NCBI GenBank assembly: GCA_017438775.1
Contig: JAFRUR010000025.1
Span: 1-47,185, forward strand
Length of the DNA stretch: 47,185 bases
Direction: 5' to 3'
DNA from: Lachnospiraceae bacterium
Lineage (GTDB): Bacteria > Bacillota > Clostridia > Lachnospirales > Lachnospiraceae
Under the pieces are notes generated by a model that was given only the letters and a program-made list of their open reading frames with translations, ran no database searches and was not told the DNA's origin. The first letter of the stretch is position 1. Each line of letters opens with the position of its first letter. Of this stretch, positions 31,703-39,942 are shown piece by piece. The position numbers and the translations under genes were made by a program.

Positions 31703-33160
31703 ATGAGTGAGAAACAGAACCTGAGAAAAATACTGCTGCTGGTGCTCGCTGGGGCTGCCGCGGTGCTACTCCTCGTCTGGTGGATCGCAGGAGACGCGTT
31801 TTACACGCAGAAGACGGCATCGACGCCCGCCGAGGGAGAGACCGCAACAGGAGAGATCACGGCGGAGGTGTCCCTTGCGCAGACCTTTGTCTGCGAGACT
31901 GACTGGATGACCGGAATCGGCCTGGCGGGAGGGAATTATGAGGGACTCTCTTCCGGCGCACTGCAGCTTGTGCTGAAAGGGGAGGACGGAACCGCGCTGG
32001 CTGCCGTCACGGCCGCGCCGGAGCTCTTTGACACCGAGGGGTATCATGAACTGCGGTTTGCAGGGCCGGTTTCCGGTGTGAAAGGAAAGCACCTTTTGCT
32101 GGAGGTGACCAGTCCCGGGACGCCGCCCGGACAGGGCGTCACGCTGTTTTACGGCAGCAGCATCCGCATCGGCCGCGGCTCCGTGCCGCTTCAGATCCCG
32201 GAGGAGGAACGGCTTCGGATCAGCGGCGTTCCGACCGACGGCCGGCTGTGCTTTATCGCCTACGGCGAGAACGGACTCTGGCTGGGACCGCACTATTTCC
32301 TGGTTGCGGGAGGCGTTCTTCTGGTGCTTGCCCTGGTCGCTCTGTGGATCCTGCGCCGCGAGGCACAGGGCCATGCCACGGGCTTCGGAAATCTGGTGCG
32401 GGCCGCGAGAAAGTATCGCTTCCTGATCCGCCAGCTGGTGCAGCGCGACTTCAAGCGCAAGTACCGCCGTTCGGCTCTCGGCATCGTCTGGAGTTTCCTG
32501 AACCCGCTTCTCACGATGCTGGTGCAGTACGTGGTCTTTTCGACGCTGTTCCGCTCCTCGATCGAACACTACCCGGTCTACCTGCTGTCCGGTATCGTGC
32601 TGTTTAACTTCTTCAGTGAGATGACGAACTCTGGCATGAACTCGATCACTGACAATGCCTCGCTCATCACCAAGGTGTCCGTGCCCAAGTACATTTACCC
32701 GGTCACCCGCGTGCTGTCTGCGGCGGTCAACGTGATGTTCTCGCTCATCCCGCTGTTCCTGGTGGCTATCCTGACGGGCCTTAGGCCCTCCTGGTCGTGG
32801 CTTCTGATCGTTTTGGGCCTCGTCAGCCTGATGGCCTTCTCGCTGGGCGTCGTCTTCGTGCTCGCCACGATGATGACGTACTTCCGCGACACCCAGTTCC
32901 TCTGGGGCGTGCTCAGCATGATCTGGATGTACCTGACGCCGATCTTCTATCCGGAGAGCATCATCCCGGCGCGTCTGATCTCGCTGTACCACTGCAACCC
33001 GCTGTACCAGATCATCACCTTCGTGCGCACGGCACTCATTGACGGAGTCTCGCCCGCGCCTCGCGCCTACGTCATCCTGTTTCTGATCGGCATCGTGCCG
33101 CTTGCGGCGGGTGCCTGGATCTTCCACCGCAAGGAGCAGGATCTGGTGCTTCACCTGTAA
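31703..33160 (+). CDS. wzm: Wzm-type ABC exporter permease with N-terminal extracellular domain
   Basis: A 485-residue membrane protein. The C-terminal 260 residues are a classic ABC-2 permease of polysaccharide/teichoic exporters (TagG/Wzm): LVQRDFKRKYRRSALGIVW, FNFFSEMTNSGMNSI, TPIFYPESIIP and the NPLYQIITFVRTAL tail. In front is an extra TM segment (about 9-27), an extracytoplasmic beta-rich domain (about 28-190) and another TM segment (about 196-216). Usual Wzm is about 260-280 residues, so this extension is an uncommon fusion. It has a Gly/Thr-rich jelly-roll-like look (LQLVLKGEDGTALAAV, HELRFAGPVSGVKGKHLLLEV). It is followed after ten bases by wzt. The domain could bind the outgoing glycan or the wall (inference). 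Third-position composition changes near 32340, at the domain join. Confidence 0.9.
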   Translation: MSEKQNLRKILLLVLAGAAAVLLLVWWIAGDAFYTQKTASTPAEGETATGEITAEVSLAQTFVCETDWMTGIGLAGGNYEGLSSGALQLVLKGEDGTALAAVTAAPELFDTEGYHELRFAGPVSGVKGKHLLLEVTSPGTPPGQGVTLFYGSSIRIGRGSVPLQIPEEERLRISGVPTDGRLCFIAYGENGLWLGPHYFLVAGGVLLVLALVALWILRREAQGHATGFGNLVRAARKYRFLIRQLVQRDFKRKYRRSALGIVWSFLNPLLTMLVQYVVFSTLFRSSIEHYPVYLLSGIVLFNFFSEMTNSGMNSITDNASLITKVSVPKYIYPVTRVLSAAVNVMFSLIPLFLVAILTGLRPSWSWLLIVLGLVSLMAFSLGVVFVLATMMTYFRDTQFLWGVLSMIWMYLTPIFYPESIIPARLISLYHCNPLYQIITFVRTALIDGVSPAPRAYVILFLIGIVPLAAGAWIFHRKEQDLVLHL

Positions 33161-33170
33161 GGAGATTCGT

Positions 33171-34256
33171 ATGAAAGCGATCAGTGTCAAAAACGTTTCG
33201 ATGCGGTTCTCCATGGGCGACGACAAGATCAGCAGCCTGAAGGAGTACGTCATCCGGAAGGCCAAGGGGGAGATTCGGAAGAAGGAACTCTGGGCACTTG
33301 AGGATGTGTCCTTCGACGTTGAGAGCGGCGAGGTGGTCGGCATCATCGGCCACAACGGGGCCGGAAAGAGCACCATTCTCAAGGTCATCTCCGGGATTCT
33401 CACCCCGACGAGGGGAAAGGTGGAGACAAAGGGCGTCATCGTGCCGATGCTGGAGCTCGGGAGCGGTTTCGACTACGACCTGACCGGGCGCGAGAATATC
33501 TTCCTGAACGGCGCCATCCTGGGCTACGACGAGGATTTCCTCCTCTCCAAATACGATGATATCCTCGCGTTTTCGGAACTGGGCGAGTTCATCGATATGC
33601 CCATCCGCAACTATTCCTCCGGCATGCTGATGCGCCTGGCCTTCTCCATTGCCACGGTGGTGGATCCGGAGATCATGATCGTGGACGAGATTCTAGCCGT
33701 GGGCGACGCGGACTTCCAGGAGAAGAGCAAGGCTCGCATGCTCGAAATGATGAGCGGCGGCACGACGGTGCTCTTTGTGTCCCACTCTATTGCGCAGATC
33801 GAGGAGATGTGCAGCCGCGTGGTCTGGCTGGACCACGGCCGCGTGAAAATGATCGGCGACGCCGGCGAGGTCTGCGACGCCTACCAGGGAATCGAGACCA
33901 TCCGCGAGGAGCGCACCAGCATCTATTACGACGACGGGACGGGATTTCTGGAAGAGAAGTGCCTGACGAGTCCTGTCCAGCTAGACGGAAAAGCGTTCTA
34001 CCAAACATACGCGATCTGGCCCCCTGTCACTCACGTGCGTCTGGACCCGGTCATTTTGACCCCCTGCGTCCTGCGGAATCTTTCTTTCACGGGCGAGGGA
34101 GAACCGCTCGGATACGAGGTCCTCTCCACGAACGGGACCCGTGTCAAGGAAACGTGGTATTTTGACGGCGTGGACAGCCAGATCGAGGTTCGTTTTGAAA
34201 GACCCGTGTACGACCTGCATGTGCGCGGAAGCCTGAAGGTCCTCCGGGTAGACTGA
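33171..34256 (+). CDS. wzt: Wzt-type ABC exporter ATPase with C-terminal beta domain
   Basis: A 361-residue ATP-binding subunit for glycan export. Walker A GHNGAGKST (60-68), signature YSSGM (148-152), Walker B IMIVDEIL (168-175) and switch His205 are intact, so it is expected to be active. The N-terminus carries the FSMGDDKISSLKEYVI insert typical of TagH/Wzt. The C-terminal 110 residues (about 250-361) are beta-rich and resemble units of the glycosyltransferase at 28657; Wzt C-terminal domains bind the finished glycan in known systems. TAAGGAG, including the stop of wzm, lies 6 bases upstream, and the stop overlaps the next ATG by one base. Confidence 0.92.
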   Translation: MKAISVKNVSMRFSMGDDKISSLKEYVIRKAKGEIRKKELWALEDVSFDVESGEVVGIIGHNGAGKSTILKVISGILTPTRGKVETKGVIVPMLELGSGFDYDLTGRENIFLNGAILGYDEDFLLSKYDDILAFSELGEFIDMPIRNYSSGMLMRLAFSIATVVDPEIMIVDEILAVGDADFQEKSKARMLEMMSGGTTVLFVSHSIAQIEEMCSRVVWLDHGRVKMIGDAGEVCDAYQGIETIREERTSIYYDDGTGFLEEKCLTSPVQLDGKAFYQTYAIWPPVTHVRLDPVILTPCVLRNLSFTGEGEPLGYEVLSTNGTRVKETWYFDGVDSQIEVRFERPVYDLHVRGSLKVLRVD

Positions 34257-36274
34257 TGAAGAAAAGCGGAAACGCAAAAACGAATTCGGCTGAAAGAAGT
34301 GGCGCGGCCAAGAAACGCGGGGCAGGGCGGTATGTCCTTTCTGCCCTTCAGCTGTTGGCTGCGGCGGGGTTTTTTGTGTGGCTTATCCGGGAATACTGCG
34401 CGGATGAAATCATTCACGGGAGGACCCTGATCTACCCGGTAGCTTTGCTTTATCTGACCTGCGCCGCCGCGACGGCTTTCTTTGCAGTGCGGGGGGGAGA
34501 CGGCGTTCTGAGGCGCGATCTGGCGCTCTTCGACGCAGCCTGGCTCCTTGTCGCGCCTGTGGCCGCGGTGTACGTGGAAGAACTGATGTGGAACGCGCAG
34601 GCCCTCGCAGTCCCGCTCATCTGGATCCTGTACAACGCGCTCATTTTTCTGGCGATCGAGGCCGTCCTGTTTCTGATCACCTCCTCGCCCCGTGCAGTGG
34701 TGCGCGTTACTCTCGGGTTTGCGGCCCTCTTCGGCATCGTGAACCGCTACGTGCTTGAGTTCAAGGGAAATCCCTTCATGCCGAGCGAAATCTCCGCTGC
34801 GGGCACGGCCCTGGGAGTGCTGTCAGGGTATGAACTTCACCTCACCAACGGCATGGTGCGCGGCGGTCTGCTTCTCCTACTGGCGCTTGCGCTGATCGCG
34901 GCCTTTCCGCCGCGGCACGTTCTGCCGGTCAGAGCCGGCGTGCGCCTGACCCTTGCGGCGGCAGGCCTTCTGCTTCTGGCTGGAAGCGTCTTTTTCGTGC
35001 GCGACAGCGGATGGGAGAAAAAAATAGGCCTGAAGGTGAACGGCTGGGCCCCTGGCGATAATTTCATCGCCCGCGGCGCCCCGGTCTGCTTCCTTTACCT
35101 CTGGCAGGAGGGATACGTCCGGACGCCGGGTGGGTACTCCGCGGGTGAGGCAGAGAGTCTGCTGAACCGTTTCGCGGCGGAGGACATGGTTCCGTCTGGA
35201 GGGGAGCGGCCCTCGATTATCGTCGTCATGAACGAATCTTTCACGGACTTTTCCGTGGTGGGGAATCTCACATCGGGGCCGTACATCGACCGGTTCAACG
35301 CCATCGATGACTTTTTCATGCGCGGATACGTTTATGTGTCGGTCAATGGAGGCGGGACTTGCAACTCGGAGTTCGAATTCCTGACCGGAAGCACGATGAG
35401 CTTTTTCAACTCCAACATTTTTCCCTATACCTCCTACGACTTTTCGGGGACATACAGCATCGCAGACGAGCTGAACCGGCGCGGATACGAGACCGTGGCG
35501 ATGCATCCGAACCTCGGCCGCTTCTGGAACCGCAACGAGGCTTACGGGATGCTGGATTTTCAGAAGTTCATCACCATCGAGCAGATGGAGAACATCGAAT
35601 ACTTCCGCTTCCTGCCATCCGACAAATACAATTACGACCAGATCATCAAGACCTTTGAGGAGAAAACTGGCCCCATATTCCTCTTCGACATCACCATGCA
35701 AAACCACGGGGGATACGAACTGTCCACGCTTACCGGCTCAGGACGGGAGCCCGTCTCTGTGGAGGGCGAATATCAGAAGTATGAGACTCTGCAGACTTTC
35801 CTGACACTGATGGACGAGAGCGATAAGGCCTTCGCGTACCTCCTGGACTACTTCCGGGAGCAGGACGAGCCGGTGATCGTCTGTTTCTTCGGAGATCACC
35901 AACCCGCCATCGAGGGCGGGGTGTACGAGCTCCTGGGACAGAATTCGGACGGCGCTGCGGGCGTGGGAAAGCGCGAACACAGGTTCAAAACGCCGTATCT
36001 GATTTGGACCAACACTGCACCGGACGCCCCGCAGAAGATGATGGATATGAGCCTGAACTATCTGGGGGCACAGATACTGGAGATGGCCGGGGTCGAGACG
36101 GATTACGGCAATTACCTGGAGGAGCTGCAGAAGGAGATTCCTGTCGTGAACAGCGTGGGGTTTCAGACCGCGGACGGGATCTGGCACGACTTCTCTCAGA
36201 CGAATGAAAACCTTCTGACATACGAAAAAATGCAGTATTATCAGATGTTCGACCGCAGGCAGCAGGAGAACTAA
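34256..36274 (+). CDS. LTA synthase-like membrane phosphotransferase
   Basis: A 672-residue protein of the alkaline-phosphatase superfamily LtaS/OpgB group. About six TM segments (residues 25-250) are followed by an extracellular sulfatase-like domain (about 318-620). The nucleophile Thr368 is in NGGGTCNSEFEFLTG, the metal ligands Glu327 in VVMNESF and Asp547-His548 in CFFGDHQP are present, and PYLIWTN follows. Such enzymes move glycerol-phosphate (from phosphatidylglycerol) or similar groups to polymers outside. Its start is coupled to wzt (TGATG). Two features differ from typical LtaS: a long, Lys/Ala-rich N-terminal tail (1-25) and a context inside an ABC-exported glycan cluster. It may decorate that glycan with phosphoglycerol (inference). 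Confidence 0.88.
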   Translation: MKKSGNAKTNSAERSGAAKKRGAGRYVLSALQLLAAAGFFVWLIREYCADEIIHGRTLIYPVALLYLTCAAATAFFAVRGGDGVLRRDLALFDAAWLLVAPVAAVYVEELMWNAQALAVPLIWILYNALIFLAIEAVLFLITSSPRAVVRVTLGFAALFGIVNRYVLEFKGNPFMPSEISAAGTALGVLSGYELHLTNGMVRGGLLLLLALALIAAFPPRHVLPVRAGVRLTLAAAGLLLLAGSVFFVRDSGWEKKIGLKVNGWAPGDNFIARGAPVCFLYLWQEGYVRTPGGYSAGEAESLLNRFAAEDMVPSGGERPSIIVVMNESFTDFSVVGNLTSGPYIDRFNAIDDFFMRGYVYVSVNGGGTCNSEFEFLTGSTMSFFNSNIFPYTSYDFSGTYSIADELNRRGYETVAMHPNLGRFWNRNEAYGMLDFQKFITIEQMENIEYFRFLPSDKYNYDQIIKTFEEKTGPIFLFDITMQNHGGYELSTLTGSGREPVSVEGEYQKYETLQTFLTLMDESDKAFAYLLDYFREQDEPVIVCFFGDHQPAIEGGVYELLGQNSDGAAGVGKREHRFKTPYLIWTNTAPDAPQKMMDMSLNYLGAQILEMAGVETDYGNYLEELQKEIPVVNSVGFQTADGIWHDFSQTNENLLTYEKMQYYQMFDRRQQEN

Positions 36275-36287
36275 AGCACAACAGGGC

Positions 36288-38405
36288 ATGAAAAAGATCA
36301 AGTACAACATTGAACGCATCGAAAAAACACGGCAGAGCGGCGCCATGACTTGGGACATCACAGGGTGGTGTTTCTTCGATTTGCGCGCTCCGGGCGGTCT
36401 CGTCCTGCGAAGAGGCGGACAGGAGATCGAGGCGCAGATCAAGTGGAGAGAGAGAGGGGACGTGCGCCTCGCCTACGAAGACCTCCCCGAGCACGAGCGT
36501 GTGGGCTTCACGGTGACCGCGTCGGTCCCCGCAGGCAGCGACGCACCTCTGGAACTCTTTGTGAAGGAGCCGCTGTCCCTGGCGACCGGCGAGGGCGACG
36601 CCTCCGGCGAGGTGCGCCTGTGGACCAGCAAAGAGAACCGCGCGGCCAAACGGATTGAAGAGGAACTGCGCCGGCTGTATCACAAACTGAAGAATCTGCG
36701 GGCGCGGGCCGTACAGCGGGACTATCACACATGGCAGCGCCGATTCGCCCTCTCCAGCGACGATCTGGAAAAGCAGCAGACGACGGTGTTTGCGTACGCC
36801 CCGAAGGTGAGCATTCTTGTTCCGACCTACCGCACGCCGGAGGAATTTCTGCGCGAAATGATCGCCTCCGTGCAGGCGCAGTCCTACCGGAACTGGGAAC
36901 TCATTCTGGCTGACGCGAGCGGGGACGATTCTGTGGCGAAGGTCGCACTTCATGTGGCCGAGGCGGATGAGCGCGTGCGGTACGTCCGGCTGGAAAACAA
37001 TGCCGGGATCGCGGAGAACACCAACGAGGCCCTTCGGGCCGCGACGGGTGAGCTGATCGGCCTTCTGGACCATGATGACCTGCTCACACCGGACGCCGTG
37101 TACGAGATGGTCCGAGCGTTCAATGAGGATTCGGAGACGGACGCAGCCTACTCGGACGAGGATAAGGTGCGGATGGACGGAAAGGAGTTCTTTGAGCCTC
37201 ATTTCAAACCCGATTTTTCGCCTGTCATGCTGCGCTCGGACAACTATATCTGCCACTTTTTCGTGGTGCGCAGGGAACTGATCGACGCGCTCGGAGGGGA
37301 AAGAGGAGAGTTCAACGGCTCCCAGGACTACGACCTCATCCTGCGCGTGACCGAGAAGGCGCGCCGCGTCGCCCACATCCACCGCGTGCTCTACCACTGG
37401 CGCATGCACAAGGACTCCACGGCGGCCAATCCCGAGAGCAAGATGTACGCCTTTGACGCGGGCAAGCGCGCCATCCAGGCGCAGCTGGACCGCCTCGGCG
37501 TGAAGGGGACCGTGGAGCACACGGAGCATCTGGGCTTCTACCGCGTGGACTACGCGGTGGAGACCGAGCCGAAGGTGAGCATCCTCATCCCCAACAAGGA
37601 TCAGGCCGGCGTGCTGCGCCGCTGCCTCGAGTCGCTGCGGAGCATCACCGCGTATCAGAACTACGAGATTCTCGTGATCGAGAACAACTCGACCGAGCCG
37701 GAGACCTTCGCGTACTACGAGATGCTGAAGGCCGATCCGAAGGTCCGCGTCGTCACCTGGACCGGGAAGGGCTTCAACTATTCCTCGCTCAACAACTTCG
37801 GAGCCGCGCAGACCGACGGGGAGTACATTCTTCTTCTCAACAACGACACGGAGATCATCACGCCCGACTGGCTGACCCGCATGGTGGGCTCCTGCATGCA
37901 GCCGGGCACGGCGGCCGTGGGCGCGAAGCTCTTTTACCCGAACGATACGAACCAGCACGCCGGAGTCATCATCGGGCTGGGCGGCATCGCCGGCCATATG
38001 TGCGTGAAGCAACCCCGGAACTTCGTGGGGTACTTCGCGCGGGCCAAGGTAATGCAGGACCTGTCGGCCGTGACGGCGGCCTGCATGCTGGTGCGCCGCA
38101 GCGTGTTCGAGGAACTGGGAGGCCTGAACGAAAAGAATCTGGCCGTGGCCTTCAACGACGTGGATCTGTGTCTGCGCATCCGCAAGGCGGGCTGGCGCAT
38201 CGTGATGGATCCCAACGTGCAGCTGTATCATCACGAATCCATCTCCCGCGGCGACGACCTGGCCCCGGCCCAGCGCGAGCGCTTCGAGCGCGAATGCGAT
38301 TACATGTACCGGACCTGGAAAAAGGAGCTGGCGGACGGAGATCCCTTCTACAGCCCGTACTTCTCCCTCGTGGCCGGACAGGACTTCCAGCTCAAGTGGG
38401 GCTGA
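36288..38405 (+). CDS. Tandem GT2 glycosyltransferase with N-terminal beta domain
   Basis: A 705-residue cytoplasmic protein. Residues 1-115 form a beta-rich domain (WDITGWCFFDLRAPGGLVL, then VGFTVTASVPAG), 116-165 a charged helical linker. GT2 domain A (about 175-410) has VSILVPTYRTPEEFL, GLLDHDDLLTPDAVYE and FNGSQDYDLILRV. GT2 domain B (about 425-690) has VSILIPNKDQAGVL, LLLNNDTEIITPDWL and FNDVDLCLRIRKAGW. Both metal sites are intact. No strong ribosome site is visible before the ATG (only ACAGGGC). Base composition changes near 37310, so the 5' half may have a different history from the 3' half. It is the last gene of the cluster before glyA. Confidence 0.87.
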   Translation: MKKIKYNIERIEKTRQSGAMTWDITGWCFFDLRAPGGLVLRRGGQEIEAQIKWRERGDVRLAYEDLPEHERVGFTVTASVPAGSDAPLELFVKEPLSLATGEGDASGEVRLWTSKENRAAKRIEEELRRLYHKLKNLRARAVQRDYHTWQRRFALSSDDLEKQQTTVFAYAPKVSILVPTYRTPEEFLREMIASVQAQSYRNWELILADASGDDSVAKVALHVAEADERVRYVRLENNAGIAENTNEALRAATGELIGLLDHDDLLTPDAVYEMVRAFNEDSETDAAYSDEDKVRMDGKEFFEPHFKPDFSPVMLRSDNYICHFFVVRRELIDALGGERGEFNGSQDYDLILRVTEKARRVAHIHRVLYHWRMHKDSTAANPESKMYAFDAGKRAIQAQLDRLGVKGTVEHTEHLGFYRVDYAVETEPKVSILIPNKDQAGVLRRCLESLRSITAYQNYEILVIENNSTEPETFAYYEMLKADPKVRVVTWTGKGFNYSSLNNFGAAQTDGEYILLLNNDTEIITPDWLTRMVGSCMQPGTAAVGAKLFYPNDTNQHAGVIIGLGGIAGHMCVKQPRNFVGYFARAKVMQDLSAVTAACMLVRRSVFEELGGLNEKNLAVAFNDVDLCLRIRKAGWRIVMDPNVQLYHHESISRGDDLAPAQRERFERECDYMYRTWKKELADGDPFYSPYFSLVAGQDFQLKWG

Positions 38406-38461
38406 GGCCGACGATGTCTCCGGGGTATGCCGGACGACGGGAATCGGAATGGTTTTCAGGA

Positions 38462-38490
38462 TTGCATGCTCCATGCTTTGCATTTATAAT
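38462..38490 (+). promoter_or_regulatory. Promoter of glyA
   Basis: TTGCAT (38462-38467), 17-base spacer, consensus TATAAT (38485-38490). A short GCATG-CTC-CATGC hairpin overlaps the -35 and may weakly end the glycan transcript. No glycine riboswitch is visible in the 45-base leader. Confidence 0.65.
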
Positions 38491-38535
38491 TAACAGTTAG
38501 TGTCATCACAAAGAGAATACCAGGAGGTGCCTCAC

Positions 38536-39789
38536 ATGTACGATTTTCGCGAGATCGCGGCCGCTGATCCTGCCATTGCCCAGGCGATGGTGGCAGAGAT
38601 TCACCGCCAGAACACCCACATCGAACTGATCGCGTCGGAGAACTTTGTCAGCCGTGCGGTCATGGCGGCGATGGGAAGTCCCCTCACCAACAAGTACGCG
38701 GAAGGGTATCCGGCCCACCGCTACTACGGCGGATGCGAGTTCGTGGATATGGCGGAGAACCTCGCCATTGCCCGCGCGAAGGAGCTCTTCGGCTGCACCT
38801 ACGTGAACGTGCAGCCCCATTCCGGTGCGCAGGCGAATATGGCGGTGCAGTACGCCATCCTGAACCCGGGCGATACGATGATGGGCATGGACCTGTCCTG
38901 CGGCGGCCACCTGACCCACGGCAGCCCCGCGAACTACTCCGGCCGCTATTACAAGATCGTTCCCTACGGCATCGACGCGAACGGCTTTCTGGATTACGAC
39001 GAGATCCGCCGCATCGCGAAGGAGTGCCGGCCGAAGCTGATCCTGGCCGGCGCCAGCGCCTACGCCCGCGCTATCGATTTTAAGAAGTTCCGCGAGATCG
39101 CGGACGAGGTGGGCGCCGTCCTCATGGTGGATATGGCGCACATCGCCGGCCTCGTGGCGGCGGGAGAGCACATGAGCCCCATCCCTTACGCCCATGTGAC
39201 CACCACGACCACGCACAAGACCCTGCGCGGACCGCGCGGCGGCATGATCCTCTCCGACGAGGAGACCGCGAAGAAGTACGGCTTCAACAAGGCCATCTTC
39301 CCGGGCACCCAGGGCGGCCCTCTGGAGCACGTGATCGCGGCCAAGGCCGTGGCCTTCGGCGAGGCCTTAAAGCCCGAGTTCAAGACCTATCAGCACCAGA
39401 TCGTCCTCAATGCGAAGGCGCTGGCCAAGGGGCTTCTGGACCGCGGCTTCGACCTCGTGAGCGGCGGCACGGACAACCACCTGATGCTCGTGGACCTGCG
39501 TCCGAAGCACGTGACCGGCATCGTCGCGGAGACCTCCCTGCACGCGGCCAACATCACGACCAACAAGAACTCCATCCCGAACGATCCCGAGAAGTTCACG
39601 GTGACGTCCGGCGTGCGTCTGGGAACGCCCGCGGTGACGACCCGCGGCTTCAACGAGGCGGATATGGACCGCGTGGCCGAGGCCATCGACCTGGTCCTGT
39701 CGAACCCGAACGAGCCGTGCCCGAAGGCCCTGGAGATCGTGCGCGAGCTGACCGAGGCCCATCCCCTGTACGAGGAGCCGGCGCTGTAA
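38536..39789 (+). CDS. glyA: Serine hydroxymethyltransferase
   Basis: A 417-residue PLP enzyme that converts serine and tetrahydrofolate to glycine and methylene-tetrahydrofolate in the cytoplasm. Signature parts: [34 protein letters not shown], the [16 protein letters not shown] block, and [16 protein letters not shown] with the Schiff-base lysine. The start is set by AGGAGGTG seven bases before the ATG; a longer reading from 38500 would cross the ribosome site. Length and motifs are normal. It has its own promoter and is separate from the glycan cluster. Confidence 0.97.
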   Translation: MYDFREIAAADPAIAQAMVAEIHRQNTHIELIASENFVSRAVMAAMGSPLTNKYAEGYPAHRYYGGCEFVDMAENLAIARAKELFGCTYVNVQPHSGAQANMAVQYAILNPGDTMMGMDLSCGGHLTHGSPANYSGRYYKIVPYGIDANGFLDYDEIRRIAKECRPKLILAGASAYARAIDFKKFREIADEVGAVLMVDMAHIAGLVAAGEHMSPIPYAHVTTTTTHKTLRGPRGGMILSDEETAKKYGFNKAIFPGTQGGPLEHVIAAKAVAFGEALKPEFKTYQHQIVLNAKALAKGLLDRGFDLVSGGTDNHLMLVDLRPKHVTGIVAETSLHAANITTNKNSIPNDPEKFTVTSGVRLGTPAVTTRGFNEADMDRVAEAIDLVLSNPNEPCPKALEIVRELTEAHPLYEEPAL

Positions 39790-39942
39790 AGAGCCGGACG
39801 GGCCGTGCCCGCGGCGTGCCGCACTGTGCGCCGCACCGGAATCAGAAGTGAGGCATGTGCTGCGGGCTTTCCTTTCGGAGAGGCGCCGCACCGGATGCCG
39901 GCAACACAATGCTGCGGGCTGCTCCCGCAGAAAAGGCATGTC

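Noticed and set aside
38406-38535. Glycine or other riboswitch before glyA
   Set aside because: The leader is only about 45 bases and lacks the paired structures of known classes; a plain promoter explains it.
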